In this document: piece by piece, positions 40,600 through 53,553 of the stretch
How the letters are laid out: each line of letters starts with the position of its first letter
Numbering within the stretch: position 1 is the stretch's first letter
DNA from: Sthenelais limicola
Taxonomy: Eukaryota; Annelida; Polychaeta; Phyllodocida; Sigalionidae
Direction of reading: 5' to 3'
Assembly (NCBI GenBank): GCA_942159475.1
Contig: OW804096.1
Coordinates: 103,638,194 to 103,702,193 of the forward strand
Length of the DNA: 64,000 nt
The notes under the pieces: model-generated
Databases searched by the model: none
Told to the model about the DNA's origin: nothing
Seen by the model: only the letters and a program-made list of their open reading frames with translations
Made by a program: the position numbers and the translations under genes

Positions 40600-43500
40600 T
40601 GATATTTTGCTACTTTAAACAACATAACAGACATGACTACTGAGTAATTAGTGTCTGGACCAATAGCAACATCCGATTAGAATATATTAAATAAGAAATA
40701 TCAATTTTACATATTTTATTATATTAGACAGCATAATTAGCCAGTGAGAAAATGAATTAGTATCGGAACTAATAGCAATGTCTGATTAGAATATTACAAA
40801 TTGCAAACTATATATATAAGAAATATTAGTTTTCAAATATTTTGTTAGATGCATGCCATGGCATGCCTGTTAGACAAGATGCCTTGCTAGGCAGTGAACA
40901 ATTTAATTAGAGTGTTGGTTAATAGTATCCTCTGATACAATATGAATTTCATGAACTCTAAATAGTAAACATGATGTTATATATTTTGTTATATTAAACA
41001 AACATAACACACATAGGTGTAGGGAGCAATCAAATTAGCATTGGGATTAATAGCAATCTCTGATAGATATTCATGATTGCCAACTCATGATTGTTATTGA
41101 AAAGTAAATTTAAAGCAAACATTTTATCAAATGGACAAATACCCAAGCATAAGCGAATATCTTGGCCATTTTGTTGTTTGAATTGACACTGGGCATATTA
41201 ATTAATAGCTTAGTATTAGCATGACCTCTGTTTACTTGTCACAAAAAGTGAAGGGTCACTGTCTCTGCCATTCAAGTTAAGTTGGGCAGGTTAGTTTAAA
41301 ATGCTTCATAAAATCAATACTTATTATTAGGCATGAATAAGTAAATAACAAATGAAAGCAAGATTTGCACTATGTTATTTAGTTATAGCTAGTTGCCCTG
41401 GTACAAAATATGTAACTTTTCATAAGTTTTCCTTCATTTCAGAATTTCAAGCATTAGTACCATGTTATAGAGTGAGAATGTTCAATATCTAACAAATAAG
41501 GATTGTATAAATGCATGTTTCTGCATTGCAATTAACTAATACAATAATAATACACTGGGATAAATTAGTTTCAGGATAAATAGCAATTAGTGTCAGGATA
41601 TATAGCAATGCCCTATTAGAAGGTTAAGAATGGCAATCTCTTATCAGAAAATATTAATTTTAGATATCCTTCTTATATGAGACAACATAGTTAGTGAGCA
41701 ATTGTATTAGTATTGTGATTAATTGTAATGTATGATTAGAACATTAAGAATTGCAAACTGTATAAGAAATATTAGTTTTCAAATATTTTGTTACATTAGG
41801 TAACATGCCATGGTATGCCTGTTAGACAATAACAAATAAAAAGCCAGTGAACAATTAAATTAGAATTTTTGTAAAAAGCAACCTCTCATACAATATGACA
41901 TTTTTAACAGATTAATAACAACCTCTGATAGATATCCATGATTTCCAACTGATAATTGTTATTGAAAAAATAATTTAAAGCATGTGTGTTATTGAATGAG
42001 CAAATATCCAAGCATAAGTAAATATCTTAGCCATTGTTATTTGAATTGAATTTGAATTGTTATTTTGTTATCTAAATATCATGCCTAGAGTAGCATGCCT
42101 ATTAGACACCAAGCCTTGCTAGGTAGTGCACAATTAAATTTAAATTGTGGTTAATATAATAACAAATTATAGTAACCTCTGATACAATGTGAAATTTCAT
42201 AAACTCTCAATAGTAACCATGATGTCATATATTGTTATATTGAACAAACAACACATAGCTAGTTAGCAATCAAATTAGCACTGGGTTTAAAAGCCATCTC
42301 TAATAGATATTTATGATTTCTAACAGATATTTGTTATTGAAAAGTAAATTTAAGGCATACATTCTATTAAATGAACAAATATCCAAGGATTAGTGAATAT
42401 CTGGGCCATTGTTGTTTGAATTGAATTTGAATTTGAATTGTTATTATGTTATATTAGATAACATGCCTAATGGCATGCCCATTAGACAACACACTTAGCA
42501 AGGTAATGCACAATTAAATTAGCATCTAATACAATAATTATGACATTTCATGAACTCTAAATAGTAAACATGATCTTATATGTCATGTTCCATTAAACAA
42601 ACATAACACACATAGCTAGTGAGCAATTAAGTTAGCATGGGATTAATAGCAATCTCTGATAGATATTCATGATTGCCAACTTATGATTGTTATTGAAAAG
42701 TAAATTTAAAGCAAACATTTAATTAAATGAACAAATATCCAAGCATAAGTGAATATATTAGCCAATTGTTGTTTGAATTGAAACTGAGTGTATTAAATAG
42801 TAGCTTGGCACTAGCATGACTCTGTTTCGTGTCACAAAACATCAAGGGTCACTGTTTCTGCCATTCATCTTAGGTTTGATCATTTAGTTTTAAATGTTTC
42901 AAATAATCAATACATATTATTAGGCATGAATAAGTAAATAACAAACGAAAGCAAGACTTCCACTATGTTATTTAGTTATAGCTAGTTGACTAGGTACAAA
43001 ATATACAACTTTTCATAGGTTTTCCTTCATTTTAGAATTTCAAGCATACACCTGCAACAATAATTAGTGCCATGTTATAGAGTGGGAATGTTTAATATAT
43101 AACAAATAAGGATTATGACTGGTTAAGTGCCTGTTTCTGCATTGGAAAAAAATACAATATTGATACACTTATTAGGAAATTGTAATTTTACATATGTTGT
43201 TATATTAGACAACACAGTTAGTAAGCAATTGTATTAGCATTGGGATTAAAGATAATGTCAAAATATGTAACTTTTCATAAGTTTTCCTTAATTTTAGAAT
43301 TTCAAGTAAATGCATTAAAAAATTAGTGCCATGTTATAGAGTGGGAATACTCAATATGTAACAAATAAGGATTATGAATGATTAAGTGCATGTTTCCGTA
43401 TTGCAATCAAACAATACAACGGTGGGATAAATTAGTGTCAGGATAAATAGCAATTAGTGTAGGGATAAATAGCAATTAGTGTAGGGATAAATAGCAATGC

Positions 43501-44250
43501 CCTATTAGAATGTTAAAAATGACAATCTCTTATTAGAAAATATTAATTTTAAATATTGTTTTATATTAGACAACATAGTTTGTGAGCAATTGTTTTACCA
43601 TCATCATTAATAGCAATGTCTGATTAGAACATTACAAATTGCAAACTGTATAGAAATATTAGTGTTCAAATATTTTGTTTTATTAGGTAACATGCCATGG
43701 CATGCCTGTAAGACAACATGCCTTGCTAGAAATTTTGGTTAATATCAACCTTTGATACAATAAGAAATTTCATAAACTCTGAATAGTAAACATGATGTTA
43801 TATGTTCTGTTATATCGAATAACATAACACATAGCTAGTGAGCAATTGAATTAGCATTAGGTTTAATAGCAACCTCCGATAGATATCCATGATTGCCAAC
43901 TCATGATTGTTATTGAACAGCATACATTTTATTAAATGGACAAATATCCAAGCATTATTGAATATATTGGCCATTGTTGTTTGAATTGACACTGTGTGGA
44001 TTAATTAGTAGTTGCATATTAGCTTGACCTCTGTTTGCTTGTCCCAAACATCAAGGGTCACTGTCTCTGCCATTCATATTAGGTTTGATCATTTAGTTTA
44101 AAATGCTTTATATATATAATCAATGCATCTGATTAGGCATGAAAAAGTAAATAACAAATGAAAGCAAGATTGTTATTCAGTTATAGTTAGTTGACTTGGT
44201 ACAAAATATATAACTTTTCATAAGTTTCCTTCGTTTTAGAATTTCAATAT
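40600..44250. repeat. Degenerate AT-rich tandem array (satellite-like)
   Basis: Related blocks recur in the same orientation. One landmark (GATAGATATTCATGATT and variants) appears near 41.06, 41.93, 42.31, 42.66 and 43.88 kb. Another (GGGTCACTGTCTCTGCCATT) appears near 41.25, 42.85 and 44.05 kb. A third (GACAACATGCC...GCAATTAAATTAG types) lies between. Spacings of about 0.36, 0.88, 1.2 and 1.6 kb point to a complex higher-order repeat with deletions. No open frame is conserved between copies. Confidence 0.8.
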
Positions 44251-45154
44251 ATTTCGATATAACACACTCGCCTATCGGCTTGTGTGCCATGCAAAAAGAC
44301 ACGTCTGGGGTCAATGTGATCCTTTATGCCAGACCACCTACTCGTGCGGTACTATCATAATATCGCAGCAGTGGGGCATTCACTGTGTTTCCCTGTGTGT
44401 TAAATCCAGACTAGAATCAAAAGCCAATAAATTAGTATTTAGTTTTAATTAAATCTATTTGAGCATTATCCTCCTGAGTATTATCTTATATTTCCGAGAT
44501 CTCAATTAGTTTTACTAAGCAAGAAACTGAGAGCAGCTCCAACAACTAATTAAATCAAAGAGGTTTTATATATGCCTCATGTTTCATACTGTGATGCAAA
44601 TACTTTATTGCATAGAAAGTTTTGAAAATCATAAAAATCGTATTTGGGTCAGGTTATTCAATTTAATCTCTATCACCAAAATTAATATTATGCAGTGAGT
44701 AATTGAGTAATAAAGCATAAGTGCGCGGATTTCCTGGTAACAGTTATTATGTTGCCTGGATCAAAAGTTAAGCAGGTTAAGAGAATTATGATGTAATGTA
44801 GTTTTCCAATATATTTCATTAGCAGAGCTAGAGCGTTCGTACTGAACGCTGATGAGTGAGCCAGGTAGGCAGAGAGATTCATATTTGTACTAATAAATAA
44901 CATGGCGTTGTCAGGAGAATGAGCTTCTAGCTTAATACAAGTTTATTTGGCAAAAGGCGTGTTAAGAGTACAGCCATTATGTGATCGCGTTTGAGTTGAC
45001 TGTGTAAGTACTACAAGTGAGTAGATTTCTAGTTAATTCTAGTTACTTTAACAGGATATCAAAGACTAAAAGCATCGTGTGGGTAGTTATTGTCAATTTG
45101 TTATTGCCAGAGTGAAAATAAGCATGGAAAAGCACAAGTTAGACGGTTGAATAA
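44251..45154. other. Non-coding, no gene recognised
   Basis: The tandem array ends at a GC-richer patch (about 44270-44420) that I cannot assign. The rest, up to the cyclophilin poly(A) signal, shows nothing coding. Confidence 0.4.
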
Positions 45155-45160
45155 TTTATT
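45155..45160 (-). terminator. Poly(A) signal of the cyclophilin gene
   Basis: AATAAA on the minus strand, about 256 bases after the stop codon; first canonical signal downstream. Confidence 0.6.
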
Positions 45161-45415
45161 ACTGTGTATGTACAAAAGAAACTGAACATGCATGTCAGGG
45201 TGTTAGGAATAGGAATCACATGTGTACACACATAGCACACAAAATCAAATACTTCACATTCTGTAAGGACTTATCAATCTCATCCATTACACTGTGAGGG
45301 AGTATGGAACCTTTTTCCAATGTCAGCCACCCGGTTTACGTGCCAATGCTAGAACGTGAAAGTCGTCTAACGGCGCACGAAGTTTGATGAAGAAGCAGAC
45401 GTGAATTCATTAGAT

Positions 45416-45562
45416 CTACAAATCATCGGTGGAGTCGAGTTGATCCTTGGTAAGGTCATACTTAGAAATGTCGTTAACGCCACAATCGATTATGCGAACA
45501 CGGCGCTTGGGAACAGCAGTGTTGGGGTCTGACTCAACCTCTCCGAGTGTCTTCACAACGTC
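45416..45562 (-). CDS. Cyclophilin: last coding exon
   Basis: 147 bases from an ATTAAAG acceptor to TAG at 45416-45418. It encodes [21 protein letters not shown] and an acidic tail without an ER-retention signal. Confidence 0.92.
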   Translation of the reverse strand, partial: DVVKTLGEVESDPNTAVPKRRVRIIDCGVNDISKYDLTKDQLDSTDDL

Positions 45563-48500
45563 CTTTAATGGAAAATACATTTACGAATTATGTCTAAAAT
45601 TGTTTATCCACTTTTGTTATTTACATGAACACATCAGAAAATTCTATATTCCCTATCAAAATTCCCTATCAACTGCCTGTGTGGAATTTGCGAGTATATA
45701 TCTGTATAATTATATGGTCTAAGGCGATATATACGTCTTTCTATACGCATATTAATGTTCAATAATTTCGATTCATGTGTTCAATTTTGATATATTTAAA
45801 TTATATTATCAAGACGTATTTTTTTTTCAAATCCAAGCATCTCTGGTATCCACCATATCATAATGCCTAACGAAATATCCTGGTTCAATCGCGCACTGTT
45901 GAAGTTAAATTATCGGGCGAAGTCATTACACTTTGTTACACATTAATATACATTGCTGGGAGAGTTAATTCCAACTTACCATTCCTCTGATGATCTTGCC
46001 GAATACGACGTGCTTGTTGTCGAGCCAGCGAGCTTTTGTGAGGAGGATGTAGAACTGGGAGCCGTTGGTGTCTGATCCATGGTTGGCCATGGCAACCCAT
46101 CCAGGGGAACGGTGAGAAAGGATGAACTCCTCATCATTGAAACGTTCTCCAAAGATGCTGCGGCCTGAAAACATGGAACAATCAGTAAAGGATTACTATT
46201 TGTATTTGGTGGGATTTTACTTTTTGTTATGTTTAACTTGCCAGCATTGCATAAAGTGGAATCGATATCGATAAATCCGGTATACCTTTAACTTATATTA
46301 TCGATGATCACTTGTTGTTGCAGTTTTAAAGACATGTAATATGAACACTTTTGGACATCTCAAATAAAATTGTTCAACTTCGATATGAAGTCGATAGGCA
46401 GGTATGACTGGATTGATAAAGTCACAATAGGGATAAACATGACAATCAAATAGATAACAGTCTCAGAATGAGAGTCTCTATCTGCTTAAGCTGTCCATTG
46501 TTATAGTGAATGCTGTATCGATCAGGATGATATGCAACCGATATCCTATTTATTTCATTGACAGTAATGAATGAAGTGGAATAGATTTAATAATAAATCT
46601 CCATGCCCCCTTTAATAATGTGTTAATGGCATACAAATCACAACTAAGGCCTTATGTACGAGTATATATATATATAAATGATTGATAATAGCATTTTGGA
46701 GAGGTAATGAGGATATAATTTAATCCTTGCTGCCTTAGTATTTACAACTCTTTAATCAGTGCATTGTTAATCCTTTTCAAGGGTACTTGCGTGTATTGGT
46801 CGTCTTTGTATAAAATATATTCTTACCTCCAGTACCATCTCCAACGGTGATATCACCCATCTGGATTACGAAATCTGGGACGATACGGTGAATAGGTGTG
46901 TTCTTGTAGTGGAGGTTATCCTGCAAAATAAATGAAATATATCAAATTGTTAACTGGTTGTATAATCAGACAATATCATGTGTAGCTTTTATCTCACCAA
47001 CAAGACAACTCACACATGGGTCTCAGAATGACGGTTTGTGTCAATAACAATTTATTGATCCTCCCTTACATTGCAGCTAAAGAAAAATAAATTAAAGCAG
47101 TAGGAGCAAGAACTAATCCGTCATGTCACAATCAATTTAATTGTGGATGATGCTAATCACAACAAAATATCTAGTAAAATTTGCCGCAAGGAATATTTGC
47201 AGTAGTTTTCAAATGGGAAGGAATCGATGATTAAGAGGGTTTCTCGCTCCATATATCGAATGTGGATTTCCCACTACTGACCTAAGGTCAGACATTGGGA
47301 CAGTGCATCTGACCTTACTACAGTACTTATCATATTGCTAGTCTTATCATCATTTTACGAGACTATGAATTTTAGCTTTGACTGGCTATATATATTCTTG
47401 ATTTATAATTATGGAATATTTCTGAGCGATTTACAAGGCAAAAGGTATGATTACTAATGACGAAACGAGTCAGATAATTAGCCCCATTGTGTGACACCTT
47501 GGATAAAAAGAGGCTTTGCAATTTTCTAGACTCGAAAGAAATAACGTTTGTCCAGCCAGTAATTACAATTCAATTGGGAAACGCAACCTTTCCACAGGGA
47601 ACTGATGAATTGGTGATCGCCCTTGAGTAGCTTTCTAATTTTCAATCCATATCAAATACAGGTTAACTAACGAGTTTGTTGAAGGAGTGTGAATATCACG
47701 TGAGTTGCGTATGCTTTGATATTCTAAGCGAGCGAAGCGAGCGAGTTTCTTGACATAAAATGGAACTTTTAAAGCCATTTTTTTTACTTTTCCCAAAGTA
47801 CTTCCAGTGATTCAAGTATCGGGGTTGTGATATCACTCAGTGGTATTCGCAGGCGACGTATACATATCAAATTAAAGTATAAATGTAGTACTTTTCTTCA
47901 ATTGAAGTTGTTTTTTATATGTACTATTAATCCGATAGTATGTAAAACCAATAAACATAGCTTATATAAAATAGCTTACCTTTCCTTTCTTGTAACCCTT
48001 GGTGATGGCAGCGAAGTTCATTGACGTCATTGGGGCTGAGTCTCCGAACAGGGCGATGGTAAAGCGGCCCCTGTAGATAGCAAGCAATATACCGATGTAA
48101 CATTGTGTTGGTATGGGAGGTTTGAAATAATATACGAGTCCATGGCCTCCATGTGTACTTCTAACGCCTGGCTGTTGAAAGCGTCCGTCTTATATGTATT
48201 GTATGTCTCGGTTGAGTTAATTGCCTCGAACCATATGTACACGGATATATTTATACTCAGGTATAAGGCCGGAAAAGGGTGCTTCCGACTCGAGACGAAT
48301 CCCACGACGCACCAAAATAACATGGGCAATTAATTTCAGTGGGTTGAGTCGTGTTTCAAGAGTTTTCTGGTTGGTATTATTCGTCATATCCGCCTGAACA
48401 CCAACTCATACTATTTGGTTGAGATCGTCCACTGATATATGTCTATAAAATATAATTTACTATACACGTTCAAGTCTATCAAAAGACTCGCCTTTAAGTT

Positions 48501-48984
48501 TAATCACATTCATTCTATGTGGACGTATATATATCGCTTGACTGTCGAGTTATAAATGAAAGTAACAAAGATATATATTACTTGGGGTCTCCTCTCTATA
48601 TAAACTTTGCTAATATGCCCCCCCCCCCCCCCCACACACACACACAAACACACAATAAAAAAGGTCTGGTATTATCTTTAAATAATGCGGGAATTCCCCA
48701 AATTAATTGTGATACCATGCATTAAACCAAATCTTCTTGAAGAGCATTCGTGGATTGTCGTGGTGATCAGATTCGCATTTTAAAATACCATACTGTACAT
48801 GTATTCATTTGACATGAGATATCATGTTACACATGCTAAGTCTCTCTCTTTCTCACCTGTAGTCCTGGCCTGGTCCGTCCATATCCTGGACCTCCACATC
48901 AAACCATGCTTCCTCTGTGACGGTGAAGTTTCCCGCTTGGCTCAGAGCCAGCAGTGTGAAGCACGAGGCAACGAAAAAAAGCAT
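45416..48984 (-). CDS. Secretory-pathway cyclophilin (peptidyl-prolyl cis-trans isomerase, PPIB-like)
   Basis: Five coding exons on the minus strand: 48857-48984, 47980-48070, 46827-46920, 45980-46164 and 45416-45562, all with GT-AG boundaries and matching phases, giving 214 residues. Residues 1-17 form a signal peptide ([17 protein letters not shown]). The isomerase domain follows, with the active-site set [10 protein letters not shown] (Arg85, Phe90, Gln93), [13 protein letters not shown], Trp151 and His156. The enzyme flips Xaa-Pro bonds and assists protein folding; this one acts in the ER or outside the cell. Human PPIB has 216 residues, but this N-terminus ([19 protein letters not shown]) differs from it and the acidic C-terminus (DQLDSTDDL) lacks KDEL. 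Exact orthology is therefore left open. An in-frame TAG formed across the preceding splice junction confirms the start codon. Confidence 0.93.
45980..46164 (-). CDS. Cyclophilin: fourth coding exon
   Basis: 185 bases between a TTTCAG acceptor and a GTAAGT donor. It encodes [28 protein letters not shown] and [13 protein letters not shown], the most conserved part of the fold. Confidence 0.93.
46827..46920 (-). CDS. Cyclophilin: third coding exon (active-site Arg, Phe, Gln)
   Basis: 94 bases between a TTTGCAG acceptor and a GTAAGA donor. It encodes [20 protein letters not shown] and GDGTG, and ends one base into a Gly codon. Confidence 0.93.
47980..48070 (-). CDS. Cyclophilin: second coding exon
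   Basis: 91 bases; one base completes Arg, then 30 codons ([14 protein letters not shown]...). Acceptor CTACAG, donor GTAAGC, ending in phase 0. Confidence 0.92.
48618..48652. repeat. Poly-C / (CA)n low-complexity tract in a cyclophilin intron
   Basis: A run of about 16 C is followed by CA dinucleotides. Simple sequence. Confidence 0.9.
48857..48984 (-). CDS. Cyclophilin: first coding exon (signal peptide)
   Basis: ATG at 48982-48984; the exon itself begins at 48996 after a TTCAG acceptor. The GTGAGA donor lies at 48856 downward. It ends two bases into an Arg codon. Confidence 0.9.
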
Positions 48985-50234
48985 TGTGATGATTCCCTGA
49001 AGTATATAGCAAAGGAAACGGACATAAATGTCATAGTACAACCATATGTAATAATTTAGGATCACTCTCAAAATAGGGGCAATTATTTAAAACTAGAAAT
49101 CATGTAGTATGAATTATTGCAAAATTCAAATTCATCAAAATACTAAACAATTCATTATGTAGAACACGCACACATTCAGAATATTTAGAATCGGAGGAAA
49201 AAGAACTTCTGAGTTCATGTGAACTGTTTTTATTATACTACGCTATATCCGGACTTGAAGAAATGAAATTAAAAGAATATTCACAAACAGTTAACTGATT
49301 CCTGATTATTTCTATTTTAAGGCATATTACAAGTCATCTATTCAAAAACACCAACAAAGTCATAAGTCATTGGCGGGATAACCCTGGATGTTCAATACCA
49401 ATCTAACCAAGCATCTGATCAGATCAAAGTCAAATACGAAATCAATAAAAAAAAATCCCTCTCATCATTCCACTATGCTTATCTTAAAAATCAGATGCTC
49501 GTGGCATGTTGCTCTGTCAGTTTCAACGTGGCAGAGTCAGTTGTTACTATTGATCGTCACAACTGTCAGGTGGCTGACAACAGATTCAATACACAGCGGA
49601 TGACTATAGTTCGCCACGTCAGCTTCGCTACCTGTTGTTTCCGAACACAACTAAAAATCCAATGGTAGGCGTTGACATAATGTTGCTCTATTCTGTACAG
49701 GTGTTTTAATGGTGAGGCCCAGCGAATCAGCTGAATATGAACATGCATTTAAAACATTTCGAATTGTAGCCAAGGAAATGGAAGCTAATTTTAACAAAAT
49801 TGTGTTGATTTAGGAATGGTTAATGATATGGATTGCGTTTATCAAATAACAAAGGTAGGTTTAATATGTGGATAATGTTCAATTTCGATCAATCCTTTAA
49901 AGCCCTTTTATTCCCGAAATTATTTTTTTCTATCGCCTCAAAGTCATTGCGCCAATTCTAATTTTTCTCAAGCACGAATTCGTGACAATTAGATTTAAAA
50001 TGTCAGAATAATTTAACTTGTTCAATCAGAATGCAACAGAAGAAATGATTTGTTCAACGTGTTTCGCAGAATTATCCTTTAACCAAAGTTCAAGCCTAAA
50101 AAAAAAGAGGAATATATCCTATGGGAAAATGCATTTACAAATACTTATGCAACATATACAATGGGCCTTGGTGACCTCCTGCCCAGATTTGCAAAAGTTA
50201 AATATCAATATAAGAATCCTGAAAGATTCCTTAC

Positions 50235-50283
50235 CTAAAGTCCACTTATGCTCCAGATACCAGAGAAGTCGGTGATGTTCTGT
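50235..50283 (-). other. 5' UTR exon of the cyclophilin gene
   Basis: A GTAAGG donor follows 50235. Joining to 48996 puts a TAG in frame just before the coding ATG. The upstream limit is set only by the expected distance from the TATA box, so it is approximate. The intron 48997-50234 shows no other exon. Confidence 0.6.
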
Positions 50284-50307
50284 GGTCGATGGTCAGTCTT
50301 GTCGGAG

Positions 50308-50315
50308 TTTATATA
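50308..50315 (-). promoter_or_regulatory. TATA box of the cyclophilin gene
   Basis: TATATAAA on the minus strand, about 70 bases before the exon's splice donor, in the right place for transcription starting near 50283. No clear ER-stress element (CCAAT-N9-CCACG) was found nearby. Confidence 0.6.
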
Positions 50316-51822
50316 CAAGGGTTGCAATGGCTGATTGTTCATGTGGCATGGGATGTGGAAAGAGTTAACCAATAGATTCCCCATCAGCTGACCCCCACCC
50401 CCACCTCACTAACCCCCACCTGTCCTACGCAGGGCCATACAAGCTAGTTGCGGGAAGCTGCTGTCGCCATTGTATTGGTAAAATGCGTGAAATGTTTAAG
50501 CAACATATGAGCGACACGTTGCTGATTTGGACACGAAAGCATCTTTAGAATGGTCAATTACTAAGACGAGACATTCATTGACCATGCAGTCAATATACAT
50601 TCTCTCAGCTATCGAATATCTTTGGTTTATTAAAAAGGCTATATTTAATCAATGTTTTACCGATAAACATCCGACACTTCTACACAGTTATCTTCAGGGT
50701 AGATTCGTCAGAATTAATATAGTTGTGGACACGTGTCTGTTAAGAGATTTATTACTGATTAATTGCCCATGTTCCCATCAGCTTGAGTTGTCGTATAATT
50801 GCAATGATGCATTGTGAAATTATTTGTAAGCCCCAGATTTATTTTACCTTACCATATAAATATTACATTATTCTGTTTTCCTATCTACTATGGGGAACAC
50901 GACTCGGGAACATTATATCCATAATTTAGATAGGGTCCTCGAGATTGTAAATTTCCTTGCATTCTTCGGCATTGTTTACATAATAATTGCTTGCACAACT
51001 TGCATTCTGCTTCATCTGACTATTTCATTGGGGATGAGTTTTAATGGATGCGACACTCATATTGATAACATGAATCACTCTTTAGATTTTAGTTTAATAT
51101 CAAATACTCCAAAATAAGCCTAAAGATGTATTTGGCTATTGTTTTCTATTTGTTTTTTTAAATTTCATCTCCTGGTGGCATTGTGAAATGTATTGCTGGT
51201 AGTACCATTCAGACGCATCCTTCACATTTTTCGTAGGCAATTTATCAGCTCTGTGTGGCGTTAGAACTCGTGCGTTTTAAGTACCATTAAAACGGGTCTT
51301 TTCATATTATGGCACAATAGAACATGAACACGTTTTATTAGATATCTGTTTGGGTTAATGATATCTATACTTTCATATATTGGTTAATAAACTTGGTATC
51401 CTAACTTTGTGGTGTTAATACTTAAAATAATGTAATATTCTAGTGTATCTATGTTTTGATCTTGTGTACATGAGAATATCGGGTCTCCCGAAATTGTATC
51501 GCAATAACATTTCTTTAAAAAAAATATGTATAATAAAATTATATATTTCAACTCTGAATATCCATTTACTGAGTGTTCTATAATACGAATGCAAGTTTTG
51601 GGGCTACAACTACCATCGTACAAAATGAACTGATTAATTTGTGATAGGCTGTATGTATACCATGAAGCCAACACTCATACAGTACTCTCTTCTTTCCTCC
51701 CTTCATTGTAAACGAAGATCAACTAGGCTTCGTAAAGGGAGATTCATAGGAACAGCAATAAGGAAAATCGTTAACATTCATTCTATCATTGAAAACAAAA
51801 AAGAGTCAGGTATTATCTCCTC
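50316..51822. other. Cyclophilin upstream region, no gene recognised
   Basis: The proximal part has a C-rich stretch (50387-50425); the remainder is AT-rich without coding signal, up to the A-rich tail of LINE-C. Confidence 0.45.
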
Positions 51823-52114
51823 CTTTTTTTTCTTTTTTTTAAAAGATCTTTATTTCTTTATCCTGCCATCACGGCCTTTACATTTCTAATTCTTTTTATT
51901 TCCTCGTGGTGGCGCTTCTGTTTTTGTCCTTCTGGAAAAGGACAAAAACAATGCATTGTATGATACCCTTTCGATTACATCAAGGTCTGTTACTAAAGAG
52001 GGTTTCAGCAATATAATACTTGGGCAATACGAATTTTTGCCTGTGTATGCCAGGTTGTTTCTCAGATCCTGATGCCTGAGGCTACTCATTTTGTTCATTT
52101 TTATTTTAAAAGGT

Positions 52115-53075
52115 TTATCTGTTCTTCGATGTCTGCCTTCGCCATACCATTTTTTCTTCTTTACTAACTGTTTTGAATGAGTGGGAAAAAATCATTATCG
52201 TGCACCTAGATCTGAGCTCATACATCAACAAAATCTGTGTTAAAACACCCTTACCGAATAATTTCTGCCTATACACAAAGGCTTTCGCTTGTAATATTAT
52301 CCAGTTTATCACCTTCATATTTAGGTTTCCTACTGGAATACCAAAGACAATATCAATGTGATTTATCTCAACCACGTTCGATTGCTTGTGAAATAATTTC
52401 TCACCTTTATAATCAGTATTTAAATACCCATTTTCGTAAATCCATGCAAGTAGTTGTTTCCACATGTTTTTGGTATTGCTACAATCAACCAAGAAATGTT
52501 TCAGTGGTAATTTTATATGGGAGACAAAAGTTTTTCTTCCAGTCTATTTTATCAAATTGTTCGTCGTCAAGTTGAAGAAGAATCTGACACTTGTCGAACT
52601 TTTCTCTGGTAGTGGCCTCTTTGCTTAGAATTAGATTTTGGTATACTTCCTTTGCATTACATTCAATGAGATTTACACATTTTCCACCAATATAGCAATC
52701 AATAGAATTAATACTATTTGTTACGCCTTGTTGCTTTATTATATTAAGCCACTTTTTGGGAATAGCCAAGGCGATTTCCTTCCTATGATAATAACTTGGT
52801 AGGAATTTGTAATTCAGGCTTATATCTTTATGGGTCATGATGTTTCCATTTTCATATAGGATATCACCGACAGACGTGATCCCCATTTCCTCCCAATCAG
52901 GTCTATAGATCATTTTCTTCTTATACATAATATGTTTATTGTACCAGAGCCTTTCTTTTACAATTTGGTTGGCAGTTTGTGGCTCATGTTTTGTATATGT
53001 TTTATTCCAGATTTTAAATAAATCCTTGTAAAAGTTATTTAAATATCTTCTTGGGCTACTTCTAGCCAGAAACAC
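52115..53075 (-). pseudogene. LINE-C ORF2, C-terminal region
   Basis: Two overlapping frames (53075-52485 and 52492-52115) together encode the Tx1/L1-type region after the RT, for example NKTYTKHEPQTANQIV, RPDWEEMGI, WKKNFCLPYKITTE, INWIILQAKAFVYRQK. A frameshift near 52490 separates them. LINE-D (62.25-62.88 kb, +) carries the related sequence INWVILQIKAFIYRQ. Confidence 0.8.
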
Positions 53076-53553
53076 ATGATCTAGAGTTTTACCTTCAAAG
53101 TGGTCTAGTGGTTTGATCCACTGTTAGTTACCGTTACATAAGAATCTTTTAACCCACATTATCTTGTTCGTGATATTTATTTCTTCGATTAACCTTAGGC
53201 CTAGGCCCCCATTTTCAATTTTTTTGTGCTATGAAGGCGACACTAATGGGTCGGCCAGGTCCTTTATACACAAAGTCTAACATAATTTTGTTGATCTTTT
53301 TTATAAGAGCTTCATCGAAAGAAATACATGACATGACATGCTGAATAATTGGTAATAGAAATATACATTAATACACACTAATATTCGACCTTTCATGGTG
53401 AGAAACCTATTACTCCAGTTGTTTACCACATTATTGACTTAGTGAATAAGGTCTTCACTATTTATCTTATATAATATTTTCACATTCCTTGGATAAAGTA
53501 AAGTAATGCCAAGAATTTTCATTTGCTCAACCCATTCGATCTCTTTCAAGGAT

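Noticed and set aside
44270..44420. GC-richer patch as a tRNA or tRNA-derived SINE
   Set aside because: I could not fold a cloverleaf or find paired A and B boxes.
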